Part shown: positions 27,581 to 36,977 of the stretch, piece by piece
How the letters are laid out: each line of letters opens with the position of its first letter
Position numbering within the stretch: position 1 is the stretch's first letter
Assembly: GCA_965248135.1 (NCBI GenBank)
Contig: CBDFIN010000006.1
Location: 54,675 to 118,674, forward strand
From: SZUA-100 sp965248135
Lineage (GTDB): Bacteria; Pseudomonadota; Alphaproteobacteria; Rhizobiales; Rhizobiaceae
Direction: 5' to 3'
Length of the DNA stretch: 64,000 nucleotides
Program-made: the position numbers and the translations under genes
The notes under the pieces: generated by a model
Seen by the model: the letters and a program-made list of their open reading frames with translations, nothing else
Told to the model about the DNA's origin: nothing
Databases searched by the model: none

Positions 27581-27902
27581 GGCTTCAACTGCGAGGCGGC
27601 ATCAATCAATGCTGGTTAATCTGGTGCATCCTAGAATAGGCTGATTCCCCCAATGAGGAAAGACGGCGGCTACCAGTGGTCCCCGGGATTGATGCAAAGG
27701 AAGTCGCAGCTTGGCTAAAAGGCCTGTTCGGCAAGCAAGGGGCGAGAAAAATATTCGGTCGAACAGGCCGAAGCAGCCGTGCATAAATGATTTGCTGACG
27801 AGTGTATTTTTGCATTTTTCTACTTTGGACTGCCGTCCATGGTGCTTGTGCGAATCCTGGTCTATAACTTGATTAAACCGCAGACTTCGCGAAAGGATGA
27901 TC
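27581..27902. other. gene-free stretch with a long inverted repeat
   Basis: No supported gene in 322 bases. GGCCTGTTCG at 27721-27730 is a perfect complement of CGAACAGGCC at 27760-27769, a 10-bp stem around a 29-base loop. It is about 130 bases upstream of the lysine-rich gene. No family could be assigned. Confidence 0.45.
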
Positions 27903-28526
27903 ATGCCTGCTACCATTATAAGAAATCTCGTTGCGCTGTTTGGCGTGGTCATTTTTGTCATCGCGGTTTCATCGCTGCCCGGCAGATCTGTTGCGCAAAC
28001 CAGTGAGTGCAAGGGATTGTCAAAAACCGCTTGCACTCGCAATGATGGCTGTACGCATGTTAATGGCTACACACGTTCAGACGGGATCAACGTCAAGCCA
28101 TTCTGTCGCAGAAATGCTTCCACGAGCAACTCATCTTCGAGTTCAAACAAAAAGAAAAAGACCGTTCGCAAAGCCGCCAAGAAAAAGACTGATGCCGAAA
28201 AGTCGAAATCGACGAGCGCCAGCAAGACCCGCAAAACGGCAAAAACCAAATCAGCAGATAAGAAGTCCACGGTGAAGAAAAAGGCTTCCGCCAAAAAGAA
28301 GACTGCTGCCAAGAAAGCGACGTCGGCGAAAAAGAAAGCTACGGCAAAGAAATCGACAGCTAAAACCAAAACTACCGCCAAAAAGCGGTCCACAACTGCA
28401 AAGAAGGCTTCCACCAAAAAGAAGCCGGCTCGCAAAAGCACGACTAAAAAGAAATCAAAGACGACCGGGAAAAAGAAATCAACCAGCAAAACCAAGAAAA
28501 AGAAAACCTCTAAATCCAGCAGCTGA
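27903..28526 (+). CDS. secreted or membrane-tethered lysine/alanine-rich (histone H1-like) protein
   Basis: This encodes 207 residues. An N-terminal hydrophobic signal (LVALFGVVIFVIAVSS) is followed by a short cysteine-bearing part (C36, C44, C50, C68) and then, from about residue 83 to the end, an extreme Lys/Ala/Ser/Thr repeat (KKKTAAKKATSAKKKATAKK style). Such tails resemble histone H1-like and PHA-granule proteins, but the signal peptide points outside the cytoplasm. I chose the ATG at 27903, six bases after GAAAGG. Function unknown; the tail should bind polyanions. Confidence 0.75.
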   Translation: MPATIIRNLVALFGVVIFVIAVSSLPGRSVAQTSECKGLSKTACTRNDGCTHVNGYTRSDGINVKPFCRRNASTSNSSSSSNKKKKTVRKAAKKKTDAEKSKSTSASKTRKTAKTKSADKKSTVKKKASAKKKTAAKKATSAKKKATAKKSTAKTKTTAKKRSTTAKKASTKKKPARKSTTKKKSKTTGKKKSTSKTKKKKTSKSSS

Positions 28527-28644
28527 CCCATTGTTTGCTATGAAGTGCGCAAGTCGCATCACTATTTAAAACATTGTGTATGCGGTGCAGTTCTGCCAGT
28601 GATACAATTGCAAGCGACGAACCGCCACGTAATCTCGTGCTGCA

Positions 28645-29418
28645 GTGACTGGTGACACTTTGAAAATAGCCTTCATAGCAAGTTCGGCTAAAGAAGCTGA
28701 GGAGGCCAAGGCCATCCTTATTGGCAGATATGGCCAACGCGATGCGGACGACGCCGACGTTGTTGTGGCGCTGGGCGGTGATGGCTTCATGCTTCAAAGT
28801 CAGCATCGTTTCATGAATTCCGGTAAACCCATTTTCGGTATGAACAAGGGTTCGGTCGGCTTCATGATGAACGAATTTCGCGCTGAAAACCTGCCAGAAA
28901 GGTTAAACGGCGCCATTCACAGCAGCATTCATCCGTTGCAAATGTATGCCTTGGACCGGCATGATCAGGAGCACCGGGCGTTGGCCATAAACGAGGTGTC
29001 GCTATTCCGCCAGTCGCATCAGGCGGCAAAATTGCAAATTATTGTCGATGATCAGGTCAGGCTCAAGCAACTTTCATGCGATGGCGTGATGGTTGCCACT
29101 CCACAGGGTTCGACCGCCTACAATCTGTCGGCACACGGCCCGATTTTACCGCTCAATGCACCATTATTGGCGCTAACGCCTGTCAGCGCATTTCGTCCCC
29201 GCAACTGGCGCGGCGCCCTGTTGCCAAATTCTGCGAAAGTGCGCATAGAGGTGCTGGCCGCCCACAAACGACCTGTCAATGCGGTTGCTGATAATGTGGA
29301 AATCAAGTCGGTAACACAGGTCGATGTTTGCGAAGATCGCAAATCATACGGTATTTTGCTGTTTGATCCTGAACATCCCTGGGATGAACGCATCCTGGCG
29401 GAACAATTCCGCTACTGA
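28645..29418 (+). CDS. nadK: NAD kinase
   Basis: This 257-residue NAD kinase makes NADP from NAD and ATP (or polyphosphate). It has VVALGGDGFML (GGDG at 44-47), FGMNKGSVGFMMNE, the NE motif AINEVSLFR and the glycine-rich DGVMVATPQGSTAYNLSAHGPIL. Its short form is usual in Rhizobiales. The start is GTG at 28645; TTG at 28660 is an alternative that leaves MKIAFIASS. No strong ribosome site is visible for either. Confidence 0.92.
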   Translation: MTGDTLKIAFIASSAKEAEEAKAILIGRYGQRDADDADVVVALGGDGFMLQSQHRFMNSGKPIFGMNKGSVGFMMNEFRAENLPERLNGAIHSSIHPLQMYALDRHDQEHRALAINEVSLFRQSHQAAKLQIIVDDQVRLKQLSCDGVMVATPQGSTAYNLSAHGPILPLNAPLLALTPVSAFRPRNWRGALLPNSAKVRIEVLAAHKRPVNAVADNVEIKSVTQVDVCEDRKSYGILLFDPEHPWDERILAEQFRY

Positions 29419-29473
29419 ATACCAGAATATACCGGCTTTACGTGCGATAACCCATGCATTCAGGTAGCAATTA

Positions 29474-30616
29474 TCAGGCAGCATCGGCGAATTCGCGGGC
29501 ACGCAATAGAGCGGCCTCATGGGTAACTTCCGCCAATATGCGTTGCAGTAATGCCAGCAGTGTTTCGTCCAGTTTTTCTGCTGAATTGGAATAGTCGTCG
29601 ACAATTTGCGTGATAATTTGTTTGCGGGTTTGCGGGTCTTGTTGTCCGGTTTCGGTATCGGCCTGTTCGAGCCAGGCATCGACCGCAGCAGTAATTGCGG
29701 CGATTGCTGAGCTGGGTAAACCCGCACGGTCATAGATGGCGCGAAACGCGGCAGTTCTGCCCTGTTGAAGCACCGATAAAATGCGGCTTTGGGGAATCCC
29801 GCTCAGTTCAGCAACGGCGGCTGAAAATAACAGGATGTTCCCGCCGCAAACTGCGCGCAGCAAAAAGGCCGCCGTCAGTTGCCCCGATTGCCGTAAGTGC
29901 CGCACCAATTGCGGAATTTCGTCACCCCCCACATCTGCCGCCAGCCGCGCGGTGGCATGATCGCGGGCTTGTTGAACCACTTTTTTGGCGCGAGCCTCTG
30001 CCAACCATGATCTTTGTACGACAAAATCCTGCAACGCAGATGACAGGCTGGCGATCAGCATTTGGCGGATATCAGCGGGTAGACCGGGTCTGGCAAGCAA
30101 CAGATCACGAATTTCGGCGTTACTGCCGAACCGTGCCGCCAGGGCGCGTAGATTTTCGGCAGACAAATCAACCGATGGGTTTTGCAGCAAGGCCTGACAG
30201 GCATCCAAATGGCCGCTGCCAATAATTGCAGCCGCAACCCGACTGGACAATGGATGACGACAGGCAATCGCCATCAAGGAAAACCCTTCCCCATTGCTGG
30301 CGATATCTTCAAGTTCGGAATCAAGGAACAGAGGCGAACGACACAAGACCAGCATGGCGATATCAGCCTGGTCTTTCGCCAGCGCCATGATCAGGTGCCG
30401 TGGCGCCTGGTTGTGGCTGGCAATTGCATCGGCCATCACCAACCGCACCTTTGAACTGGGATCGTCAAGCAAATTGGTCAATACCGCTTCCGCCGCCTCA
30501 CGCTCCTGCTCGGCCAGGGAAGATGTGAGCATGGCGCGAGAAAGAGTTTCCGCCGCCTCGGCCCGGCTGGAGTTCGGCGCTGTTTCGAGCCAGTGAAGAA
30601 ACCGCTGTACAATCAT
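29474..30616 (-). CDS. DUF2336 protein (HEAT-like repeat), alphaproteobacterial
   Basis: This 380-residue, helix-rich protein matches DUF2336 by its repeat character and by phrases such as SRAEAAETLSRAML, LLDDPSSKVRLVMADAIA and DLLLARPGLPADIRQMLI. The N-terminal half looks like HEAT repeats. DUF2336 is almost confined to alphaproteobacteria and has no settled function. The ATG at 30616 has GGGAAG upstream; the frame runs to 30646. Confidence 0.82.
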   Translation of the reverse strand: MIVQRFLHWLETAPNSSRAEAAETLSRAMLTSSLAEQEREAAEAVLTNLLDDPSSKVRLVMADAIASHNQAPRHLIMALAKDQADIAMLVLCRSPLFLDSELEDIASNGEGFSLMAIACRHPLSSRVAAAIIGSGHLDACQALLQNPSVDLSAENLRALAARFGSNAEIRDLLLARPGLPADIRQMLIASLSSALQDFVVQRSWLAEARAKKVVQQARDHATARLAADVGGDEIPQLVRHLRQSGQLTAAFLLRAVCGGNILLFSAAVAELSGIPQSRILSVLQQGRTAAFRAIYDRAGLPSSAIAAITAAVDAWLEQADTETGQQDPQTRKQIITQIVDDYSNSAEKLDETLLALLQRILAEVTHEAALLRAREFADAA

Positions 30617-30852
30617 GATCTTCCCGTGGTTTGGTCGCAACAACATTGCCAGTTGATATCAAATAGAGCAAAAGCCTTAATGATCTGTTCATCACGGTTT
30701 TTAACGTTTTCACCGGCAATTTTCGATCACCGCTTTCCCGGGCTGTGATAATTCGCTACTCTTCGATTGACCATTTAACGCTACTAGCAGCTGCCTGATT
30801 GGTATCGGGTTCAAGCAATGCCCAACCGCAGTCGCACAAACGGAAAAAACAC

Positions 30853-31305
30853 ATGGCGGGATTGTATTTCGAGCAGTTTTCAGTTGGACAGGTGTTCAAA
30901 CACGAACTGACCAAAACCGTTACCGAAACCGACAATATGTTGTTCTCAACCATGACACTTAACCCGCAACCATTGCATATCGATCGTCATTTTGCTGAGG
31001 CAACCGAATGGGGCCAGCCATTGGTCAATTCGCTCTTCACGCTCGGGCTGGTTATCGGCATTTCGGTGGGCGACACCACATTGGGCACCACCATCGGCAA
31101 TCTTGGCATGAGCGATGTGCGTTTTCCGGCCCCGGTGTTTCAAGGAGATTCCATTCATGTGGTGAGCGAAGTCACCGCGATGCGGGAATCAAAATCGAAG
31201 CCCGACCGGGGTATCGTCACATTCGAACATCGCGGCTTCAATCAGGACAATGTGCTGGTCGCGATCTGCACCCGCCAGGCGATGATGCGCAAGAGGAGCA
31301 CATAA
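30853..31305 (+). CDS. MaoC-like dehydratase (hot-dog fold)
   Basis: This 150-residue single hot-dog MaoC protein has the hydratase-2-type motif NPQPLHIDRHFAEATEWGQPLVNS, the likely catalytic D/H region. It probably hydrates or dehydrates a short-chain enoyl-CoA. It overlaps the CitE-like gene by one base (TAATG), so the two are coupled; MaoC-CitE pairs act on mesaconyl/malyl-type CoA esters. The ATG at 30853 begins the conserved MAGLYFEQF; the frame reaches 30799. Confidence 0.85.
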   Translation: MAGLYFEQFSVGQVFKHELTKTVTETDNMLFSTMTLNPQPLHIDRHFAEATEWGQPLVNSLFTLGLVIGISVGDTTLGTTIGNLGMSDVRFPAPVFQGDSIHVVSEVTAMRESKSKPDRGIVTFEHRGFNQDNVLVAICTRQAMMRKRST

Positions 31306-32210
31306 TGCGCTCGCTGTTGTTTGTGCCGGGTGACAGCGAGCGCAAGCTTGCAAAGGCGTTCACCAGCGGTGCGGATGTACTGCTGATCGATCTGGAAGAT
31401 TCAATCGCGCTCGACAACAAGGATACAGCCCGCCAGATTGCGACTGAGTTTGTCAGACAATCAACCGGCCGCGGCGCCCTCACACCAAGGGTTTATGTGC
31501 GCGTCAACAGCTTCGACAGTGGCCTGTTGGAAGATGACCTTGGTGCAGTAATGGCGGCCTGCCCGGCCGGCATATTGTTGCCTAAGGCCGAACACGGCCG
31601 CGATGTCACCCGTCTTGATGCGCGGTTAAATGTCTATGAGGCACAAAACAACATCGTCGAGGGCCGGACCAAAATTGCCGCCATTATCACAGAAACCGCA
31701 CAAGGCGTTTTGAATGCCGGCACCTACGCCAACTGCAGCAGACGATTGACGGCAGTTACCTGGGGCGCGGAGGATCTTTCCGCCAACATTGGCGCGATGG
31801 AAAAACGCGACGCCAAAGGTCAATATCGCGATGCGTTCCGCCATGCCCGCGTAGTAACCCTTTTTGGCGCAATTGCTGCTGATGTGGCGCCGATAGATAC
31901 GGTGTTCACTGATTTCCGCGATATGGAGGGGCTGCGTCGCGAGTGCGATGAGGCGATGGTTGATGGTTTTACCGGCAAGATGGCCATTCACCCGGCCCAG
32001 GTCGCGATCATCAGCGAGGCATTCACCCCCTCAGACGAAGCGATCGAACGAGCCGAGGCAATTGTCGCAGCATTTTCACAAGCTGGAAATCCCGGTGTAA
32101 TCGGATTGGATGGCGAAATGCTCGACCGCCCGCATTTGCGCCGCGCCGAGGCACTGCTTGAAAGGGCAAAAGATATAGGCCGAGGGGAACCGCTATCGCT
32201 CGAACTCTGA
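31305..32210 (+). CDS. HpcH/HpaI (CitE-like) aldolase/lyase
   Basis: This 301-residue TIM-barrel CitE-family protein carries RSLLFVPGDSERKLAKA at the start, LIDLEDSIAL (Mg site), ILLPKAEHG and GFTGKMAIHPAQV. Family members cleave citramalyl-, malyl- or methylmalyl-CoA or act as malyl-CoA thioesterases. Paired with MaoC, a C4/C5 dicarboxyl-CoA substrate is likely. The start overlaps the maoC stop. Confidence 0.9.
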   Translation: MRSLLFVPGDSERKLAKAFTSGADVLLIDLEDSIALDNKDTARQIATEFVRQSTGRGALTPRVYVRVNSFDSGLLEDDLGAVMAACPAGILLPKAEHGRDVTRLDARLNVYEAQNNIVEGRTKIAAIITETAQGVLNAGTYANCSRRLTAVTWGAEDLSANIGAMEKRDAKGQYRDAFRHARVVTLFGAIAADVAPIDTVFTDFRDMEGLRRECDEAMVDGFTGKMAIHPAQVAIISEAFTPSDEAIERAEAIVAAFSQAGNPGVIGLDGEMLDRPHLRRAEALLERAKDIGRGEPLSLEL

Positions 32211-33193
32211 CCGCATTTGCCCAATCATGGCCAATCAGGGATAGCTTTACCATCGCGCGTGGAAGCCGTACCAAGGTTAATGTCATCGTCTGCCAAATCA
32301 GCGAATTGGACGAGAATGGTCAAACCACCATTGGGCGTGGAGAGTGCGTCCCCTACCCCCGTTATGGCGAAAGCAACGAGAGCGTTTTAGCGCAAATTAA
32401 CAGCTGTAGTGCAGCCATTGACAGAGGCATCGATCGAGCGACACTCGATGGCCTGCTGCCAGCCGGAGCCGCCCGCAACGCGCTCGATTGTGCTCTTTGG
32501 GATTTTGAGGCCAAACAAAACGGTGTCCCAATTGCCGAGCGGCTCTGCCCCGGCGGTGCCGCGCCACTGACAACCGCCTACACATTGTCTCTCGATACGC
32601 CCGAAAAAATGGCGGAATCGGCAAGGCAGGCAGCAGACCGTCGGCTTCTTAAGGTCAAGGTCGGTGGCGACGATGATGCATCGCGCATTCAAGCTGTTGC
32701 CGTTGCTGCACCAAATAGCCAAATTATCCTTGATGCCAATGAGGGCTGGAACGCTGCCAACATTGCCGAAAATCTCGAGGCAGCTGCCCGCGCAGGCGTA
32801 GCTTTGGTCGAACAACCTTTACCTGCCGGTTGTGATGCAATGTTGAAAAACCTGCCGCACCATGTGCCGATCTGTGCCGATGAAAGCGTCCATACCTGTC
32901 AGGACATCGATGCTCTTATCGGGCTCTATGATGTTATTAACATCAAGCTCGACAAGACCGGCGGATTGAGCGAGGCACTCCGACTGCGCCAGCTTGCCCG
33001 CTCGCGAGGACTGGGCATCATGGTCGGATGTATGGTGTCAACGTCGTTGTCCATGGCGCCAGCACTTCTGTTGGCGCAGGACGCTGATTTCATCGACCTC
33101 GATGGCCCGCTGCTTCTTGAAAGGGACTGTGAAAACGGGCTGGTCTATGAAGGTTCAATGGTTCATCCGCCCCTTCAGGCCCTGTGGGGCTGA
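32195..33193 (+). CDS. dipeptide epimerase (L-Ala-D/L-Glu type), enolase superfamily
   Basis: About 332 residues. It has enolase-superfamily motifs: GECVPYPRYGES, LKVKVGGD (KxK base), ILDANEGW, ICADESVHT and NIKLDKTGG, as in muropeptide Ala-Glu epimerases. The homologous N-terminus ARTLTAFAQSWPIRDSFTIARGSRTK is encoded upstream of the first ATG/GTG/TTG-type start (TTG at 32306). There the expected initiator position is ATC at 32195, seven bases after GAGGGG and inside the citE-like stop region. A non-canonical AUC start, a sequencing error or a truncated product are the options. Confidence 0.8.
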   Translation: MARTLTAFAQSWPIRDSFTIARGSRTKVNVIVCQISELDENGQTTIGRGECVPYPRYGESNESVLAQINSCSAAIDRGIDRATLDGLLPAGAARNALDCALWDFEAKQNGVPIAERLCPGGAAPLTTAYTLSLDTPEKMAESARQAADRRLLKVKVGGDDDASRIQAVAVAAPNSQIILDANEGWNAANIAENLEAAARAGVALVEQPLPAGCDAMLKNLPHHVPICADESVHTCQDIDALIGLYDVINIKLDKTGGLSEALRLRQLARSRGLGIMVGCMVSTSLSMAPALLLAQDADFIDLDGPLLLERDCENGLVYEGSMVHPPLQALWG

Positions 33194-33233
33194 TGCCGAA
33201 GTGAACAGGCATTTTATCAAAGCGCGAAACGCA

Positions 33234-34229
33234 TCAAGCGGTGCGATAATCCGCCACCGCCCGGCTCATCACCGCCGGATCGATATTGCCGCCGGAAAGC
33301 ACCACCGCGACCGTCTTGTTGGCACAATCCATTTTGCCCGACAAAAGAGCGGCAAGTGCGACCGCACCTCCAGGTTCGACGACACACTTCATCTCATAAA
33401 AGGCGAAGGCGACCGCATCTAGCGCTTCCCGGTCGGAGACGACGATACCGTCCTTGACCCTTTCCTGGGCGATCGAAAAGCCGGTTTTGCCCGGTTGTTC
33501 TGAGAGCAAGGCATCGCACAACGAGCCTCTGTGGTTCTCGTTTGCAACTAACCCGCCGGCCCGAAGGGAACGGGTGTAATCGTCAAATCCCTCCGGCTCG
33601 ACCGCATAAATTTCCGCATCGGGATAATGCTCGCCAACGGCAAGCGATATCCCGGCAATAAGTCCGCCACCGCCCGTGGGGACCAGCACCATATCAAGAC
33701 CGGTATCAATGACTTTCAGATCGTTCACCAGCTCCAGCCCGGAAGTGCCCTGTCCGGCGATGACAAATTCATTTTCGAATGGCTGCACTGGTAAGGCACC
33801 GGTGCGGGCGGCGATATCATTGGTAATAGCTTCACGGTCACCCGTGCTGCGATCATAGGTGACAATTTCAGCGCCTGAACGTCTGGTCCGCTCGATCTTG
33901 ATGGCCGGTGCGTCGAGCGGCATGACAATTGTCGCCTTCACCCCAAACAACCTGGCAGCCTCGGCCAGACCCTGGGCATGGTTGCCCGACGAACAACCTA
34001 TCACGCCGTGCTCTTTCGCCCTTTTGCCAAGCGCCGAAATAGCGTTATAGGCGCCGCGAAACTTGAAACTGCCGGTGCGCTGCAGATACTCTGGCTTGAA
34101 ATAAATGTGGCCGCCAAGCCGCTCGTCAAGCAACGCATTGCGCAATAGTGGCGTGTGTACAACCGCCTTGCCGATACGCTCCTGCGCCGCCAGCACATCT
34201 TGATAATCCGGTATATTCATCAGTGTCAC
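33234..34229 (-). CDS. threonine/serine dehydratase-type PLP enzyme
   Basis: This 331-residue fold-type II PLP enzyme has the cofactor lysine in RTGSFKFRGA (K56), the SSGNHAQG substrate loop and the phosphate-binding VPTGGGGLIAG. It lacks the ACT regulatory domain of long IlvA, so it is the short catabolic type (threonine, serine or 3-hydroxyaspartate ammonia-lyase). Convergent with the epimerase. Confidence 0.88.
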   Translation of the reverse strand: MTLMNIPDYQDVLAAQERIGKAVVHTPLLRNALLDERLGGHIYFKPEYLQRTGSFKFRGAYNAISALGKRAKEHGVIGCSSGNHAQGLAEAARLFGVKATIVMPLDAPAIKIERTRRSGAEIVTYDRSTGDREAITNDIAARTGALPVQPFENEFVIAGQGTSGLELVNDLKVIDTGLDMVLVPTGGGGLIAGISLAVGEHYPDAEIYAVEPEGFDDYTRSLRAGGLVANENHRGSLCDALLSEQPGKTGFSIAQERVKDGIVVSDREALDAVAFAFYEMKCVVEPGGAVALAALLSGKMDCANKTVAVVLSGGNIDPAVMSRAVADYRTA

Positions 34230-34333
34230 TCCAAAATGGTCAGTCTAACCACCAGAGACTAGAGAACGGCAATTTGGAACGATTGGCAAGCCGGCAATAT
34301 TTATGTGGAGACAAAAAATCGGTCAAATTGCAA

Positions 34334-35725
34334 TCAGTTTTTCCGGCAGCGCCGCACGTGATCGACGAATCGGTCAACCCACGGGTTGGCAGCAGTGTGG
34401 CGCATGTGACAGAAACCGGCGAGCAAATTGCCCTTGACAATGCCATCCGAGCGTCCGTCAATGCCATGCCCGCGGGTCACATCAAAAGCAAAGCGGGTTC
34501 CAGCAGCAAGGTTTTCAATATTGGCGAAGTGAAATTCGTGCGCCGTGTGCTCTTTTGTCGACGGATCAAAACTGTGGTGATTCCAGGGGTGGTTCAGCGT
34601 TTCCATCAGCCTGGTATAGCCCCTGCCCTGAGGTTTGGGGCCTACCACCGCCTCGCCGTCGACAAAGCCAACCATTTCGCACCGTTCGCCTCGCCAGGAA
34701 ATCGCATTGCACAAATACATCAACCCGCCGCATTCGGCATAGGCCGGCATTCCGGCCGCAAGTCGGTTCCTGATATCCTCGCGCAATGCGCCATTGCGTT
34801 CCAACGCCCGCATATGCGTTTCGGGAAAGCCGCCACCGATGATCAGGCCGTCGGCCTTTGGCAGCTGGTCATCCGTCAGCGTGTTGAAATGGACCAGCTC
34901 GGCACCGGCATTTTCCAGTGCCTCCAGATCATCAGGATAGTAATAGGAAAAGGCCGAATCCCTGGCGATTGCGATGCGCACATCACGTGCCCTGTTTTGG
35001 CGTGCGGGCAAAGGAGAATCCACTGGCAATGAGGCCGGCATCGGGACGCTTTGGGCAATACCAAGTAACGCCTCAACATTCACCCCGGCTTCGACTGCAT
35101 CATAGATCCTTGCAAGCCGTCGCTCCAGTTGTTCGATTTCCTTCGGCGTTGTCAAGCCCAGATGCCGCTCATTAATGGTCAACTCGCTATCGCGGCCAAT
35201 GGCGCCAACAACGTTCAAATCGGTATAGCGCTCGACTGCCGCCTGCAGTTTCCCTTCGTGACGCGGTCCACCGACCTTGTTGAGGATCACCCCGGCGATG
35301 TTTATCTGTGGGTCAAATACCTGATAGCCGCGTAGCAATGGCGCGATGCCGCGGGTCGTTCCGGTGGTATCGATCACCAATATTACCGGAGCGTCCAGCA
35401 ACTTGGCGAGCGCGGCGTTTGAATCGCGGCCTTCAAGATCAACACCGTCATAAAGACCCTTATTGCTTTCGACGATGGCAAGATCGCTGCCCTTGGAGCG
35501 GCTGGTGAAAAGCTGCACAATCTCCGCATTATTCATGGTGTTGAAATCAAGATTGTAACACAGCCTGCCCGATGCGTGGTGGAGCCACATTGGATCAATA
35601 TAGTCCGGACCCTTCTTGTAGGTCTGGACCAATATCCCACGACGCGACAATGCACCGGCAAGGCCAAGAGAAATGGTTGTCTTTCCAGAGGACTTGTGGG
35701 CGGCAGCAATTAATAAATGCGCCAT
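34334..35725 (-). CDS. dsrN: DsrN, CobB-like sirohaem amidase
   Basis: This 463-residue CobB/CbiA homologue has P-loop AAHKSSGKT (8-16), QTYKKGPDYIDPMWLHHASG and a C-terminal glutamine amidotransferase (YAECGGLMYL). Located at the end of the dsr run it is DsrN, thought to convert sirohaem to the sirohaem amide used by DsrAB. I chose ATG 35725; the frame extends to 35830. The true cobyrinate synthase is at 24141. Confidence 0.9.
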   Translation of the reverse strand: MAHLLIAAAHKSSGKTTISLGLAGALSRRGILVQTYKKGPDYIDPMWLHHASGRLCYNLDFNTMNNAEIVQLFTSRSKGSDLAIVESNKGLYDGVDLEGRDSNAALAKLLDAPVILVIDTTGTTRGIAPLLRGYQVFDPQINIAGVILNKVGGPRHEGKLQAAVERYTDLNVVGAIGRDSELTINERHLGLTTPKEIEQLERRLARIYDAVEAGVNVEALLGIAQSVPMPASLPVDSPLPARQNRARDVRIAIARDSAFSYYYPDDLEALENAGAELVHFNTLTDDQLPKADGLIIGGGFPETHMRALERNGALREDIRNRLAAGMPAYAECGGLMYLCNAISWRGERCEMVGFVDGEAVVGPKPQGRGYTRLMETLNHPWNHHSFDPSTKEHTAHEFHFANIENLAAGTRFAFDVTRGHGIDGRSDGIVKGNLLAGFCHMRHTAANPWVDRFVDHVRRCRKN

Positions 35726-35772
35726 CGGCTTAAAACGCCAGTGTTGGAGGATAATCGGCCATGCAATCGCGG

Positions 35773-36960
35773 TTAATTCGAACTGGCCGCTCGCGGCAGA
35801 AACGGCATGATGCGCATGACAATACCACAAAGCAGCATGGCAATCGAGATGCCCGAAATGCCCAACACGAATTCCGGTAATGACGGCGAATAGGAGCCAA
35901 TTTCACCATCCTGGAAGGTCGACGAGACTTCCATTCCGGGGAACATGTCGAGCGGAAATGCTTGACCACCGATGACAATCACATAAATCTGAGCCAGTCC
36001 GCCGAGCAAAAACAGCACCGAGGCAACCGTGAGAACCTGGATCGAATTTGCCGACCGCGGCATTGCCAGAATCACCAACGGGATGAGACTGCCTGTGACT
36101 ATCTGTCCAATCCAGAAAATCGCGGTATAGATATTGCCGCCTACGAGAATAAAGGCCTCAACATCATGGTGACCAGACGCATAGAGATTGGTCAGATGGA
36201 ATACCGCGGTGAAATACAGCACCGTGGCGATAAAGATCATCAACAGACCACGGAATTTTTCAACCATCTCGTCTGGCAACAAATTCTGACCGCTTGCCTT
36301 GTTGACGATGGCCAGAACCAGAACAGTGAACGACAGCCCGTAAACGAAAGAAGAAGCGATGAATAGCGGTGCCATCAGGGCGGAATCAAACGCTTCCCTG
36401 GCGATAATGAAACCGAAGATCGAGCCGGTACCGGTGGTCAGGATTAACCGCCATACCAGCGCCAGAAAACCGACCGGCTTGGTGTAACGGCCCATGCCGC
36501 GTTCCATCATGGTGTAGATATAGGCCGCCACCATAACCATAAAACCGACATAGAGGTAGATATTCCAGGCGAATATCGATTTGAAATTATAGGTCGTCAT
36601 GGCGACAATCAGTCGGTCGGGCCGACCAAGATCGAGCACCAGCACAGCAAGTCCACCAATCAGCAGCGACAGCGCCAAAAGTGCAGAAAGCCGTGCAAAG
36701 GGCTTGTAGCTATGTTTGTTAAAAACCGAGGAAATGGAGGCTATGTTTAGCGCGCCCGAGGCCGCGACGATGAGAAAAATCGCGAAAACATGTGGCGTTC
36801 CCCAGACAATCTTGTTGCTCATTCCGGTAACGATGTGGCCGAAGTGTTCCATATACCAGAAAGCGCCAAGACCCCCGGCGATAACCGCCAAGTGGGCAAC
36901 CATCAGATAGTCAAAAAAACCGGCCCGGTTTTCAAGCTTCTGGAATACGGTTCTTGCCAT
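35773..36960 (-). CDS. dsrP: DsrP, NrfD-type membrane subunit
   Basis: This 395-residue polytopic quinol/quinone-interacting subunit of DsrMKJOP has about ten hydrophobic helices in NrfD/PsrC style (WNIYLYVGFMVMVAAYIYTMMERG, VHLTNLYASGHHDVEAFIL-like region). It exchanges electrons between DsrO and the quinone pool. TTTGGAG precedes the ATG. It lies between dsrO and dsrN. Confidence 0.93.
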   Translation of the reverse strand: MARTVFQKLENRAGFFDYLMVAHLAVIAGGLGAFWYMEHFGHIVTGMSNKIVWGTPHVFAIFLIVAASGALNIASISSVFNKHSYKPFARLSALLALSLLIGGLAVLVLDLGRPDRLIVAMTTYNFKSIFAWNIYLYVGFMVMVAAYIYTMMERGMGRYTKPVGFLALVWRLILTTGTGSIFGFIIAREAFDSALMAPLFIASSFVYGLSFTVLVLAIVNKASGQNLLPDEMVEKFRGLLMIFIATVLYFTAVFHLTNLYASGHHDVEAFILVGGNIYTAIFWIGQIVTGSLIPLVILAMPRSANSIQVLTVASVLFLLGGLAQIYVIVIGGQAFPLDMFPGMEVSSTFQDGEIGSYSPSLPEFVLGISGISIAMLLCGIVMRIMPFLPRAASSN

Positions 36961-36977
36961 GGTGTCTGTGCTCCAAA

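Noticed and set aside
27602..28042. Minus-strand 146-residue frame
   Set aside because: No ribosome site, no motif, and it overlaps the start of the lysine-rich gene.
28067..28531. Minus-strand Leu/Phe/Val-rich open frame looking like a membrane protein
   Set aside because: It is the mirror of lysine codons (AAG/AAA read as CTT/TTT) of the lysine-rich gene; no ribosome site or homologue.
34334..35725. A second cobyrinate a,c-diamide synthase
   Set aside because: The position at the end of the dsr run fits DsrN; the cobalamin enzyme is at 24141 beside cbiD and cobK.
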